Below the pieces are notes generated by a model. That model did not search any database. It was not told the origin of the DNA and saw only the letters and a program-made list of their open reading frames with translations. Of a stretch of DNA of 64,000 nucleotides, positions 53,805 through 64,000 are shown piece by piece. This DNA comes from Marvania coccoides (taxonomy: Eukaryota > Chlorophyta > Trebouxiophyceae > Chlorellales > Chlorellaceae): NCBI GenBank assembly GCA_963854735.1, contig OY978101.1, positions 1,054,001 to 1,118,000 on the forward strand, given 5' to 3'. A program made the translations under genes and the position numbers. Position 1 is the first letter of the stretch, and every line of letters starts with the position of its first letter.

Positions 53805-55055
53805 TTACCTCTTCTGCTCCATCGCTGCCACTATCAGCTTCACCAGCGCCCCCGCGTTTGCCTTTTCCGTCCACTCTCGCGCCGTCTGCTGCGCCGCCGC
53901 CCCCACCTTTTCCAACCCCACCCTATCCTTCAACAAAATCTCCACCCGCGTCGCCAACGCCTCTGCGTCAGCCTCCATGTCCATCTCCAATACTTTTCCA
54001 GCCCCGGGGTCCAACAGATTCGTAGCGCCCACATGATTGCCCATATTCACAATAGATGGTGCGCCTTGGCTAGCCGCCTCGACAACTGTCATGCCATAAG
54101 CATCATACGTGGCAGGATGTACATTCAGCAGCGTCTCCGCGTATATAGCGGCCATTTCTGCCGGACCCTGAAAACTATCGACCACGCGAGCGGTAGGGAC
54201 AGCAGCCTGCAGCTGGCAGCGCAGCTTGTGAGCGTAGCGCTGCACTTCGGTCAAAGTGGAGGGATCGGCGGCGGGGTCCACGCCCCACCCAGCGCCAGCC
54301 ACCAACGGCGCCACGCCCAGACGCTCAAAGACGCCTCGCTGTTGAAGAACGCACGCGAGGTCTATGAAGCGGTGCGGCTCCTTTTCGGGGGAGGCTCGCA
54401 CGCAGCAGGAGAGGAGGTAGCGCGGCGACGAAGAGGTAGCAGGTGGGGGAATGGCGGCGATGTCTGCTCTCAAAGCTGGCAGAAGCACGTGAAGTGGCGG
54501 TGGTGAGAATGCTGCGATGTGGTAGCTGCTCTGGACGTAGTCTTCGTCGCTGGAGCTGAGGACGGTGGCGCAAATGGAGCGCGTGAGGGAGGCACCCTCC
54601 AACCGACGATATATTTCAACGTCTACCTCAGTGGCTGCCGTGCGAAGGTACACCCGGTAGTTACTGCATACGTAGGGCGGTAGCACGGCTGCTGCGTGTC
54701 CCCTCGCTTTCAGCGCCTCTGCCAGCTTCTCGTAAGCTGGAAAGGCGTGCCAGTCCACAGCAATGCAAGCGTCTGCAGCAAAGCGGATTACGGCATCGAC
54801 GACGTGTGGGGCAACACAACCGACGGCGTAGTCTTGCCAGGAGCAATGAGCATCCAGCCGGCCCCAAATGGGCAAAGAAATAGGGATGATCTGGTGGGCA
54901 GCGGTGGCGGCAGTAAAGGATCCTAGCGGGCAGCCACAGATGACGAGCACTTGGTGCCCTAGACTGCGGAGAGCGCGGACCTGGGAGGTGGCATAGATGC
55001 CGTTGCCACTGAAGGTGCCCAGCGAAAATTCGATCGAAAGAAATAAAAATTTCAT
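53805..55055 (-). CDS. GT4-type glycosyltransferase (GT-B fold)
   Basis: An intronless frame of 416 aa. The N terminus (SLGTFSGNGIYATSQVRALR) fits the acceptor-side start of GT4 enzymes, and the C-terminal half has the donor-binding blocks CVRASPEKEPHRFIDL, VPLVAGAGWGVD-like and YDAYGMTVVEAASQGAPSIV. These retaining enzymes use nucleotide sugars; the substrate cannot be inferred. No signal peptide or membrane helix is obvious, so a cytosolic enzyme is likely. Its stop is 162 bp before the first recognisable JmjC exon on the same strand, with a possible ATG only 8 nt after the stop. Confidence 0.82.
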   Translation of the reverse strand: MKFLFLSIEFSLGTFSGNGIYATSQVRALRSLGHQVLVICGCPLGSFTAATAAHQIIPISLPIWGRLDAHCSWQDYAVGCVAPHVVDAVIRFAADACIAVDWHAFPAYEKLAEALKARGHAAAVLPPYVCSNYRVYLRTAATEVDVEIYRRLEGASLTRSICATVLSSSDEDYVQSSYHIAAFSPPPLHVLLPALRADIAAIPPPATSSSPRYLLSCCVRASPEKEPHRFIDLACVLQQRGVFERLGVAPLVAGAGWGVDPAADPSTLTEVQRYAHKLRCQLQAAVPTARVVDSFQGPAEMAAIYAETLLNVHPATYDAYGMTVVEAASQGAPSIVNMGNHVGATNLLDPGAGKVLEMDMEADAEALATRVEILLKDRVGLEKVGAAAQQTAREWTEKANAGALVKLIVAAMEQKR

Positions 55056-55438
55056 CTTTGAAAAACAAAAAAAAATGCGAGTCTAAAACAGCGCTATCGA
55101 GCATGAATATTTGATCTTATAGGATGTTCAATACACGTATATGTACAACATAACAATTCCCCATGAATTTGGTGTCCTTCCATTTCTTATTTTCCCCCGC
55201 CGCAGCTCTATTGCTCTCTTCTCCCATATTATAGACAGTTATATTTCAGAATAATGAATGGATAAGCAAGAAAATAAAACGAAGCGCCGCTCGTAAAATG
55301 TAAACAAATGAGAGTGACGTAAGAGAATAATTTTAACCTGCCGCCGCATCGGCAGGCCATTTAAAGTTCTTTTTTTATTTATTCCCTATAAGGCTGAGCA
55401 GTGGGAAAATATCACATCATGGAATCCAACAGTTCGTA
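55056..55438. other. Intergenic region, receptor kinase to glycosyltransferase
   Basis: 383 bp between two minus-strand genes; AT-rich. It holds the glycosyltransferase promoter and the kinase 3' UTR. No gene seen. Confidence 0.5.
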
Positions 55439-58400
55439 TCACTTCTTCGCCTCGCTGTTGTAGTTGTTTCCCCCCAGCCTCGTGCCCCACCCCCTCAAAT
55501 CTTCGACGTTAGCAATGCTGCCGGTCTGTGCTGCAGTGCTGGCGTATCCCGCCGTCACCACAGACCCGCTGGGCGACAGGGACATAGGCCCAGAGCCCAC
55601 GCTGTCCAGCCTCTCCAGTCCTGAACCCTGCGGCGCCAGAGGCGTCTCTGGCAAGCTGCCAGCTTCGTGCGGCTCAGGCACCGACTCCAGCGATTGGCTG
55701 ACGTTCCGGGAACGTCCCAGAGACAGCGAGGTAGGCAGCGCAGGCGACGGGGAGCCGTCTTGGCTGGAGGGGGTTTCATCGCCGGCAACGACGGCGGCCA
55801 CCGCTGCTGCTGACGCATTCATCGACGCCCGCCCCGTCCTCCGGCTCTGCGCCATCGTGGTGGCCAGCAGCTCCCGCAGGTCCGCGATGATCTCTTGGAA
55901 GGTGGGCCGATCGTCGGGGTTGTGCGCCCAGCACCGCCGCATGAGATCACAATATGCGTCGAGCCCCTGGAAGTCTGCCGTATCTGGGCCAGGGAGGGCG
56001 CTGCGGTCGGCGATCTCCAGGCGGCCGCCCTCGGTCACCACGGTGACAACCTGTAGAGGGGGCAATAAAGTGTTACACGAAGCAATGAGCAATATATATT
56101 TTTGCGGCGTTCTTCTTGGGAACTGTTTTCTCACCTGCCAGGGATTTGTGGGGCCCCAAGGAAGTTCCCAGGTCAGCAGCTCCCACCTGCGTACACGCGA
56201 TAAAGGATTAGCACACGAGCTAAGAAGAAAGCAAGCCCAAAACTATTATTTGAGAAGACATCTCGAAAACTCACATCACGATGGCAAAGCTGTACACGTC
56301 GGACGCAAACGTCGCGTTGTTACCCGTCAGAATCTCAGGCGCCAACCAGCGCGGGTTGGTGGCGGCCATGGAGGACATCACGCTGCCCTCCTCCATGAGC
56401 TTTGACAAATTGAAGTCAGAAACTACGAAAAACAAGAAAAGGGAGGAGGAATAAGAAAAGAATGGACAGCAAAGAAGCACCTATTAAGGAAATACATTTA
56501 TTCATTATACTGTGTTAGTATACGAAACATTGCCAGCTTTCTAACAATGTTGGAAGAAAAAAATCTCACCTTTCACGCGCCAGTGGCGGTCCACCAGCAG
56601 GTTGGGGCTCTTTAGGTCGCGGTGAATGATGGGCGGGGAGTGGCAGTGCAGGTACAGCATGCCCTTGGCGGCGTCCAGCGCCATGTTGAGGCGCCGAGGC
56701 CAGTCCAGCAGCGCCGCCTTTGCGGGTGACGCTTTGCCCCCCCGCAGCACGTCGGTCATCGACCCCCTCGAGCAGTACTCCGTCACCATGCAGGGCGGCG
56801 TCAGGCACACCCCCAGGAAGCCCACCACGTTGGGGTGGCGCAGCGCCGCCATCATCGTGCTTTCTTTAGCGAGCCCGTCCAGCAGCGGCTTGCTCAGCGT
56901 CATGTTCTCCTCCGACTCCTCGTCGCTGCCGGCGTCGCCCGCGATGCCGATCAACACCTTCACCGCCACCCAGGTCTCATTCCACTTGGCCAAATACACC
57001 CGACCAAAGGAGCCCTCGCCGATTTGCTTCTCCACCTTCAGGTCGCTGAAGTTGAGGGTCCACAGCTTGACGTCCAGCGGGATATTGGACCCGCCGCGCG
57101 AGCTGGAGCGGGTGTGGCGGGGGGTGCCGCCCACCGCCACAGCTGCCATTAAATCCGCTTCGCTGGTGCCCGGCTGGCGCATCTGCAAGTCCAGCAGGGG
57201 GTCAAAGCTGTTGGTCATGTGGGGCGTGCCTCGCATGCTGCCATCCAGGTTGGAACCCGTGCTGCCCGTGCGGCGGTGCACCGCAATGGCGGTCAGTGCA
57301 GCCCCGCCAGCGGCAGCGCCGGCGGCGGTGGTTGTGGTTCCAATCGAAGTCCACTTGCCGTCAGCGCCGTACACGCCCACATCCATCCCATCGGGAGGTC
57401 CCTTGCCGTACTCTTCGTCCTTCTTCTTGCGGATGCAGCAGAAGTAAATGAGGCCCACGAGGAGAATCAGCCCAGCAGCGCCGCCGCAGGCAATCCCGAT
57501 GATGGCCCCCATGCTAAGGCCGGAGCTGGCAGCTTTGGGGGGCGGCGGGGGGGAGGCTACAGGGGGCGGAGGGGAGGGGGGAGGGGGTGGGTTGTTGCCA
57601 CACTGCGGCAGAGACGTCACTACCGAACCTTGGCCATTGGCGCCCTCCTCGTACCACGTGGGCCCGCCTGTAGGCAGCACGCCGCAGATGGAGGTCCCGG
57701 CCTGCGGCAGGATGTAGACGGTGTTGCCTTTGGGCACCACGTTCACCCAGCTTTGTGGGAATGGGTCGGCAATGAGATTATTTTGAATGGTGAGCACCAG
57801 CATGTTTGGGAACGACCAGGCCGCGGGGAAGGAGATCAGCTGGTTGCCGTTCAAGTTGAGCTGCTGCAGCTTCTTCCCGCCCACTGTTCCGTACCCTGTG
57901 GGCCCTCCCTGCAGGCGGTTGTTTGCCAAGTTCAACAACACCAGCTGTGGCAGCGCGCCCTGGCCGTTGAACGCGTCAGGAATCGCGCCCGTGAGCTTGT
58001 TGTCGCTGAGATCGATGTTCTGCAGGGTGTTGAGCGGCTCAGAGGTGAGCGCGGTGGACAGCGTGCCCTGCATGCCCTGCTCCGGCAAACTCAAATTGCG
58101 AATGACGCCCGAAGGATCACAACCGATGCCCGTAAACGTGCAGGGGTTGCCACCGGGCACCCAAGATGCCAGCGCACCCACATCGTCGGCATTGGAGATG
58201 CTGCTCTTGAAGGAGAGCAGCTGATCAGTGCGGGGGTCTGCCGGGGGCGGGGAAGGCACAGGGACGGGGGAAGGGCTGGGAGAAGGGGAGGGGGATGGTG
58301 ATGGAGATGGGGAGGGTTCCGGGGAGGGTGGGGGGGAGGGAGGAATCTCGGGGGAGGGGGATGGAGAGGGAGAAGGAGAGGGAGATGGCGACGGTGATGG

Positions 58401-58688
58401 GGAGGGGGAGGGAGAAGGAGATGGGGATGGGGATGGGGATGGGGATGGGGAAGGAGAGGGGGGAGGCTCCTCCGGAGGAGGGTCTTCTGGGGCAGGAGGT
58501 GGGCTTGGTTCGGTGTCTGTGGGCGGGGACTCTGCTGGCGGAGTGTCGGTGGGCTCCACCACGGCCCGCGAGTCGGGAATAGGAATGGCGCTCTCTGTGT
58601 CGTTGGCAGGGGTTTGTGCGGCCGCCTGGGAAATGAGCAGGACGACGAGGGCGAGCCCCACGCTAAGTTTTGCGTTCATCTTTGGCAT
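55439..58688 (-). CDS. LRR receptor-like kinase with Ser-Pro stalk and Raf/TKL-type kinase domain
   Basis: Four exons join in phase: 58688-56570, 56422-56275, 56186-56135 and 56050-55439 (976 aa). Order: signal peptide (second ATG at 58679 gives the better one), Pro/Ser-rich stalk of (Ser-Pro) repeats at about 40-150, LRR cap (LLSFKSSISNADDVGALASW) and a few LRRs (LQNIDLSDNKLTGAIPDAF), one membrane helix (GIACGGAAGLILLVGLIYFC), then a kinase. Kinase motifs: GEGSFGRVYLAKW, WVAVKVL, HRDLKSPNLL, LAPEIL. The metal-binding DFG is replaced by DFN (VSDFNLSKLM). The C-terminal 130 residues are Ser/Pro-rich. Likely a cell-surface receptor; such receptor kinases are rare in green algae. Confidence 0.9.
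58255..58478. repeat. Coding hexanucleotide repeat (Ser-Pro stalk)
   Basis: Degenerate GGGGAT/GGGGAG/GGAGAT units on the plus strand, which encode tandem Ser-Pro on the minus strand inside the receptor kinase. Length is probably variable between strains. Confidence 0.8.
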
Positions 58689-59195
58689 CTTTTGGGTGGA
58701 GCAAGCGTCAAGTGCAGGAATCCATCGTCAGTGCTCTGCATCCACACAAGGTGCCGGTTTTAGTAGATAATAGGGGGTGTCAGCGAGGCACGGAAGCAGG
58801 TCGCCGCAACGGGGTTGCGAAAATTAAATCGAGATTCGCAGTCTCTAAGCGACGCGGTGTTGCGTAAAGAATGCATCTGGCTCACCAATGCGTTCAAAAT
58901 GTAACAAATAATGGATCTTGGGCTATGTATTTGGGTAGTTATCACTGGGAAAATAATAAAATTGACATAAATTGCTCGCACTATAAAAATATGAGAGCGA
59001 TGCCCCCTGCCACTGCAACTGAGTGTCACCCAGGAGCAGATGTCGAAGTATATTTAAAAAAAACTGCAAAGAGAGCCACGGAGACGAGACGCGTTGTTGT
59101 TGTAAGGCGAGAGAAAGGCGCCTCGAAAGTACAAAATAGCTCTGGCGGGCAAAATGCGCACACGCTTGTTGCTAATTTATTGAATTAACTCCGAG
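58689..59195. promoter_or_regulatory. Shared divergent promoter region (receptor kinase / Spc25)
   Basis: 507 bp between divergent start codons. An ACGCGT hexamer at 59089-59094, about 100 bp before Spc25, matches the cell-cycle MCB element, but one hexamer is weak evidence. Confidence 0.35.
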
Positions 59196-60148
59196 ATGGT
59201 GACAGCCAGGATAGACCTGCAGGGGCTGAGCAACGAATTGAATTCTTTCAGGCAGTCGTTCGACGCTTGGGCCACTTCCTCGGTGGCCAATGCTGAAGCA
59301 GAGAAAGATAAACACTTTCGGCAGCTGCGAGAGTTTCAAAGTAGGGCGTGGCTTGTTAAATAACTTTGCCAACTACTTTATTGAACCAACTTCCGAGTGT
59401 TCTCCCCCCGCAGGCGTCATCAGGAGCCTCCAGCAGCAGCAAAGGGATCTAGAAAAAAAGGCAATCGAAGTTCAGCAGCGTAGGTGGCCTGCCATCGCCC
59501 CTGGTTTTATATTTTTTTAATTTTCATTATCATATTGTCTGATATGGCTTTTCGCTTCACGCAGGGTTGCGAGATGAGGCAGAGGAGGTCAGCGAACTGG
59601 AGGCAGAGCTCGTCAAGATCCGCGCAGAGCAGGAGGCCTTGCCCGCGCTGCTGGCGGAGGTGCAGGCTGCGCTGGACGCTGAGACAGCCTCTGCACAGCA
59701 AGAGGCCTCGGAGCTCGCGGCCAAGGAAGCGTCGCAGGGGAAGGTGCTGTCGGGGGTGCGGCGCGCCCTGGACATGTACGAGCAGCGGCTGGGTCTGGCT
59801 TTTGTTCACAAACCGATGGACGACGCGCTTGACGTCGTTTTCACGCAGCTGGACCCTGCAGACCCCCAAAGAGAGTTCAAACTAGGGGTACTGGTGCTGG
59901 AGGATGACCGTTACGAAGGTGGGTGGGGGAGTGGGCAAAAAACATCCCCAAGGCAGGCTCTGTGCAGAATTCTGAAAGTTTAAATTATTTGATGGTTTTT
60001 CCTATTTTGCTTTGCAGTGAGGTCGTGCACCCCCGAGCTGGCCGACCTGCAGGAGCTGCTGGACAGCTTGAACGCCACCAACGACTTTTCTGGCTTTGTG
60101 AAGGCAGCCAGGGCTGCGTTCAAAGCGACTTTAACAACAACTGCGTAG
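59196..60148 (+). CDS. SPC25: Kinetochore protein Spc25 (Ndc80 complex)
   Basis: Part of the Ndc80 complex that links kinetochores to microtubules. Four exons join in phase: 59196-59340, 59414-59479, 59565-59918 and 60018-60148 (231 aa). The first two thirds are coiled coil (LRDEAEEVSELEAELVKIRA...). The globular C terminus has the Spc25 fold pattern (YEQRLGLAFV, DDALDVVFTQLDPADPQREF, LGVLVLEDDRYEV, LNATNDFSGFVKAARAAF). Length and layout match Spc25; Spc24 is the only close alternative, and the C-terminal blocks fit Spc25 better. Start chosen at the first ATG of the coiled coil. Confidence 0.82.
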
Positions 60149-60333
60149 ATAGAAACAGCATGACGCACTCTGGCCATCCTGAACTATTTATATTCACACG
60201 CCATTTTACACTCTTGACTGACTAGATTGACCATTTTACTTGTTCATTTGTCCCTCGAAAATGAAAAGCAAATTTCATATCAGCGTTAACAAACTAACAT
60301 CTCTGTACTCTGTACTCTCCATCACATTCCTCC

Positions 60334-61430
60334 TCATTCTTTCTTGGGGTGCCCCAGCGTGGCGTATCGCCTCCACAAATCAAACGCCCCCCCTCCTCCA
60401 CTGCCGCTCCCAGCAGCAGCGCCGCTGTCGCTCCTCGAAACAGGAGGTTTTCCTGCCGCCGCTGCCTCACCTCGAGATGAAGAAGAAGAACTGGGGGGGC
60501 GAAGGGGGGCAGCAGCGACCTGTGGAAGGGATGCGTCTCTCTGAATTGCTTCGTCGCCAGGCGCCTCCACCAGCTCAATGCTGCTGCCAGTGGAGCCTGT
60601 CGGGCTGGGTTTGTTGACAGGCGAAGAGGCGCCGCCTGTCGCTGATTGCTGCTGCTGCTGGTATTGCTGTGGTACAGCGGTGTTGGAGGCAGTCGCTTCG
60701 ACAGGAGGGTGGATATCGGGCAGATTGGCAGCCAGCAACTGAATGCGCCTCTGCATGGTCAAAAGATGTCGCAGCGGTTGCAAGAATAGACGAGTAGAAC
60801 GGTTTTATATTGATGTAAAACTTGTTTAAATAGTGATATTTGAGTGCCGTTGCAACCCCAAATTTACCTCGATGATAGCCACCTTTTTCAGCAGCTCTTT
60901 TTTGCGGCGCTCGTTCCTGCGGGTGCTCCTCGCCCACCCTGCTGCAGTTCCAGCAGTCAGGCGGAAAAATATGATGGCACCGCCCACCACCCATGCCCCG
61001 CCGATGATCGAGGATGCGACCTTCACCGGCAGCAGCGACTTGAGGGAGGTGTGGAGGACGGAGAGAGCGAGAACCGCCGCCCCGCAAATGCCGAGCTGCA
61101 CCCAAAACGAAGAGGCATTGGATGCTGCGCTACCTGAAGATAATGAAAAGTAGTGGAGATTGTACTCGCCTCTTTTGCAGTCTGCTCCTCCAGGAATTTT
61201 GTTTCGAACTCTGAAATGTTTAGCTCCAGGCCAGCATCTCGCCACGCTGCCTCTAGCTCTTCCGCGTTTTGTTTGAGTACATTTAAAGCTTGTTGGCCAG
61301 TTTCCAAGTTGTCAATGCCCTGGAATCTCGCGCAGAAAAAAGAGACACGTTTATAAATAAATCTAGTGATCAAATAAATTTAGGGGAGAAAAAACACAAA
61401 TGGTCGATGGAAAACAACACTCACGGCCAT
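60334..61430 (-). CDS. Unidentified two-TM membrane protein with coiled-coil N terminus
   Basis: Four exons join in phase: 61430-61425 (just ATG GCC), 61319-61166, 61133-60868 and 60750-60334 (280 aa). Residues 1-55 form an acidic amphipathic helix (NLETGQQALNVLKQNAEELE). Two hydrophobic segments follow (VQLGICGAAVLALSVLHTSL, IIGGAWVVGGAIIFFRLTAG), then a basic coiled coil (RRNERRKKELLKKVAIIE). The tail is low complexity (Gln, Ser, Ala, Gly). Intron 2 is only 32 nt (61165-61134) but is required: reading through shifts the frame. I recognise no family. An organelle or ER membrane anchor is plausible, without direct evidence. Confidence 0.65.
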
Positions 61431-61662
61431 GCTGCAAACGTTATATCAGACAAAATATAGCGCCAATTTGCCAAAGGAAAAATAATGCAAAAAAAAAAAA
61501 AAAAGTTTTATTGGAAGTCAAAGTCACCATCAATATGCTCAATTATGCACTCGCTGAAGATGCTATCATGAGTCTCTCGCTCTCGTCTTGCGCTCCACCT
61601 ATACCCACCCAGAAGAAGCAGCAGAACAGAAGGACTGCCGCGCACATTCTTTCTTCTTTTCT

Positions 61663-63064
61663 TCATGCTTTGTCGTCTGCTCCCACCTTTAGCATCCCCG
61701 CCAGCCGCGTTCTGGAGTCCCCCTTGACCCTATTTCGCACCTTACTGACCACGTTCAGCCCTTCCTCAAACTCCTCCCACGCCAGCCCCATGTAGGCAGT
61801 ATTCACCGCAACAGCGCCACGAGCAGCATCTCTCACCGCCAGCTCGCAGTCCATGCCCCGCACGATGGCGCGCTGCGTGTTCTTCATCTCCCGCCACGCC
61901 CGCATCGACTGCCCCCACCGCGGCACCAGCGGCCGGCACGCAGCGCTGGGAGCGTCGATTTCACAGCTCCCTCGATACCTTGTCAGCTGCTCCAGGGTGA
62001 AATTCACCACCCCCGCGTGCCATTTGAAGTGGTGCACCAGCACGGAGCCCCCCCGCCGCGGCGGCGTGGCTTTGTACGGCCAGAAGTACTTTTCTCCGCG
62101 TACGTCCTGCGGAGTACCGATGTAGCGATACCGATCTTCGTACCACGAGTATGGGGTCAAATTAAAGAGATCTGACACCGCCGCAGGACCCTCCAGCGCC
62201 AGCCGGGGGCATAGCCGCGTCGGGCTGCACTTTCCAAAGTAGCTGCGAGCCGCATCGGGGGTGATCACCCGCTGCCGACCCCGCCCGGGCCTCAAAAAAT
62301 TCTTAAAGGCCGCCACTTTCACGCGCTGCTTCGGCTGCGCGCCGCCCAAGCTCTCCTGCGGGAGGCACCGCAGTGGGAACTGCGCAAAGAGCGAGGACTC
62401 TGGCTGATTGTCTGCCATTGCCACTTTTTGCAGCGTGCCACCGCTGGCCATGCGATCCACGTACTCTCCCATGTAGAAACTGACCCAGGTCTCCGCGCCC
62501 TCGTCCACCAGGTACTGGTTCACGTTGTCAGTGGGCCACTCCTGCAGCTCGTCCACGTCCGCAGCCAAGACCCAGTCCAGCGGTTCATCGACGAAATCTT
62601 TCAAAAGTTCCAGCTGCCGCTGCAGGTGTTCGTCGGGGGAGTAGGTCCCCTCCCACAGCCGGCACTCCAGGGAGTAGCCTTCACAAATGCCGGTGATGCG
62701 CTCCAAGGCGGCGCGAGGGTGCTTGCCGGGTGTGTGGTGAACCAGAACGAGGAAGCGGCGGTAGGTGATGCCCAGCTGGTGATAATAGTTTACAAAATGG
62801 GGGAGCAGCAGGTCGCCGCCGTGGTCTGCGGGGACAAAGGTGTACACCCACGCTCTGCGGGAGGGGGGAAGGAAAATGGAGGGGGTGAGGGCTCGGCAGA
62901 CTCTCTCTCGAGTCGATCTGACTTTGGGCTCGACTGAAAGGTTTGCAAAGCGCGTCGCGGGCGCTATACTTGATGTAATTGTCTTACCTGGCATGAACCT
63001 CAGCAATGCAAGCCAGGAGAGTTAAACCTACGAGACGAGAGCCCCGTCTCGAGGCGCATCTCAT
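61663..63064 (-). CDS. Secretory-pathway glycosyltransferase (glycosyltransferase-2-like, DUF/GT92 type)
   Basis: Two exons, 63064-62988 and 62854-61663, join in phase (422 aa). Exon 1 encodes a basic start plus a hydrophobic signal peptide or anchor ending AEVHA. Exon 2 starts AWVYTFVPADHGGDLLLPHF. The DxD-type motif LAADVDELQEWP binds the metal-nucleotide sugar, with conserved surroundings (QLGITYRRFLVLVHH, VSFYMGEYVDRMA, GSVLVHHFKWHAG). This resembles glycosyltransferases with a GT2-like fold (GT92 or related) acting in Golgi or ER lumen. Donor and acceptor are unknown. The ORF reading through the intron starts at another Met (63006), but splicing to the signal peptide is better supported. 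Confidence 0.75.
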
Positions 63065-64000
63065 TTTCAAAAATTAATAAATCTCAGCGTGATCGACAAT
63101 TGGCAGGTGCTGGTGGTAATTATAATAGTTCAGCTCTACGCCAAGTCATATGTCTGGCGATCGCAGGTGAATTGACTTCACAGAAAAAACGCATTCTGCC
63201 AATAATCCACAACAATACTTTCATTTTCCCGGCTGCAAGCCTGGTTCCATGATGAACTCCGTATTGGGTTTGGGGAAATGCGTTTTAATTATGTTCAAAT
63301 TCCAATCGTGCAGGTTGCCAGTCACGGTTGGGCAAAAAGAAAGGTGCTGAGAAAAAGTAAGAAATGCTGGAGAAGCTGGGCTTTTTTTCCATTACATACT
63401 CTGGCTGCGTCACCCACACCCTAACAACCAAATTGCTTACAGACTGTAGCCTCAACCAAACAGAAATTTCCTCGACGATACGTAAAATCCATGTCCTTAC
63501 AGCCAACTACAACAGCAGCCTAATTTCCACTAGAAAACGCTTGTCCCGCTTAACACATGCTCCCTCACCTGCCCAAAACCCAGCCACAGGAATCGGCTAC
63601 ATTTCTTTTCCTCACACTTTCCATAGGGGCGATGTATTGCCCAGTTACTCATCCCCTTTGGGGTCTTTTCTTCTTCTTTTCCAAGTACAGAACAGATGTC
63701 GCGGCATTTGCATGCCGACATGCATCAAATCCTCTGCGTGTGTGCTGCTGTGAAGAAGCTGCACCGCTTGCAGCTGCCCGCCGCATGTTCCGCAGAAGCA
63801 CAGCAAAAACAACACGAAGAGAAAATCTTTACATTTCGCCAAGTAGCGGGGGCTTATTTTGCTGGTTTGAATTATATACATGCATACATACAAGAGAAAA
63901 AAGAGAAAAACAGTATTAACGTTGATTGCGTATTATTATTTTTATTTTTATTAAGGTCATTTATTTTTTTGTGAAAAATCTGTTGATGTTGGCCTGCTTG
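63065..64000. other. Right-edge intergenic region with dispersed repeat
   Basis: 936 bp without a supported gene. It holds the promoter side of the glycosyltransferase, then repeat copy B at about 63470-63657, then AT-rich sequence to the edge. Confidence 0.55.
63470..63657. repeat. Dispersed repeat, copy B
   Basis: About 190 bp matching 14546-14753 in the same orientation, sharing the CAGCCACAGGAATCGGCT and TCCATAGGGGCGAT blocks and ATCCCCTTT near the end. It has fewer T than copy A at the 3' side. Confidence 0.8.

Noticed and set aside
57219..58301. Long plus-strand ORF (360 codons) across the receptor kinase exon
   Set aside because: It is the antisense of the LRR and GC-rich stalk; residues are low complexity and the real frame has clear family motifs on the other strand.
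59089..59094. ACGCGT as a confirmed cell-cycle element for Spc25
   Set aside because: A single hexamer in 500 bp is expected by chance; listed only as a weak hint.
1..64000. tRNA or rRNA genes, CRISPR arrays, insertion sequences
   Set aside because: I looked for the conserved T-loop sequence, clustered short direct repeats and transposase motifs and saw none.

Overview
The window is nuclear DNA from a photosynthetic eukaryote, most likely a chlorophyte green alga. Three things point there: a nucleus-encoded plastid sigma-70 factor, a plant-type naphthoate synthase (phylloquinone pathway), and TGTAA motifs downstream of several stop codons, the usual chlorophyte poly(A) signal. Exons are GC-rich and introns AT-rich, mostly about 35-220 nt. 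Gene density is about one per 2.2 kb. I rebuilt exon structures by hand from reading frame, GT/AG sites and family homology. All joins except the 5' end of the JmjC gene keep phase. I saw no tRNA, rRNA, CRISPR array or autonomous transposon.

Layout. 1-10 kb: a partial gene at the left edge, phosphomannose isomerase, then a HEAT-like gene convergent with a neutral ceramidase. Their 3' halves lie in a 2,307-bp near-perfect tandem duplication that leaves one intact copy of each gene plus two truncated copies. 10-20 kb: DUF2256 zinc-ribbon protein, MenB (with a PTS2-like N terminus), an EamA transporter, an AI-2E family transporter, Pkr1, and mitochondrial tRNA 2-thiouridylase only 37 bp after Pkr1. 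20-30 kb: a UPL3-type HECT E3 ligase (about 1,909 aa), an HLB1-like TPR protein, and an ASNSD1-type asparagine synthetase-like protein. 31-41 kb: GATA-type zinc-finger protein, acylaminoacyl peptidase, OB-fold protein, an Alfin-domain protein that ends in a Tudor-like domain instead of a PHD finger, SDHAF1, and ribosomal protein uS2/RPSA. 42-52 kb: a doubtful small gene, pyruvate kinase, prefoldin 1, NDUFB2, the plastid sigma factor, and an archaeal-type 3-dehydroquinate synthase II. 52-64 kb: JMJD4-type oxygenase, a GT4 glycosyltransferase, an LRR receptor kinase with a Ser-Pro stalk, kinetochore Spc25, an unidentified two-TM protein, and a secretory-pathway glycosyltransferase. A roughly 200-bp dispersed repeat occurs near 14.6 kb and again near 63.5 kb.

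Most genes are unrelated housekeeping functions, as usual for a eukaryotic chromosome arm. Adjacent genes are often divergent over 200-500 bp or convergent with almost no 3' spacing. The points most worth follow-up are the tandem duplication, the Alfin-Tudor fusion, two candidate dicistronic pairs, the dispersed repeat, and a 32-nt intron.
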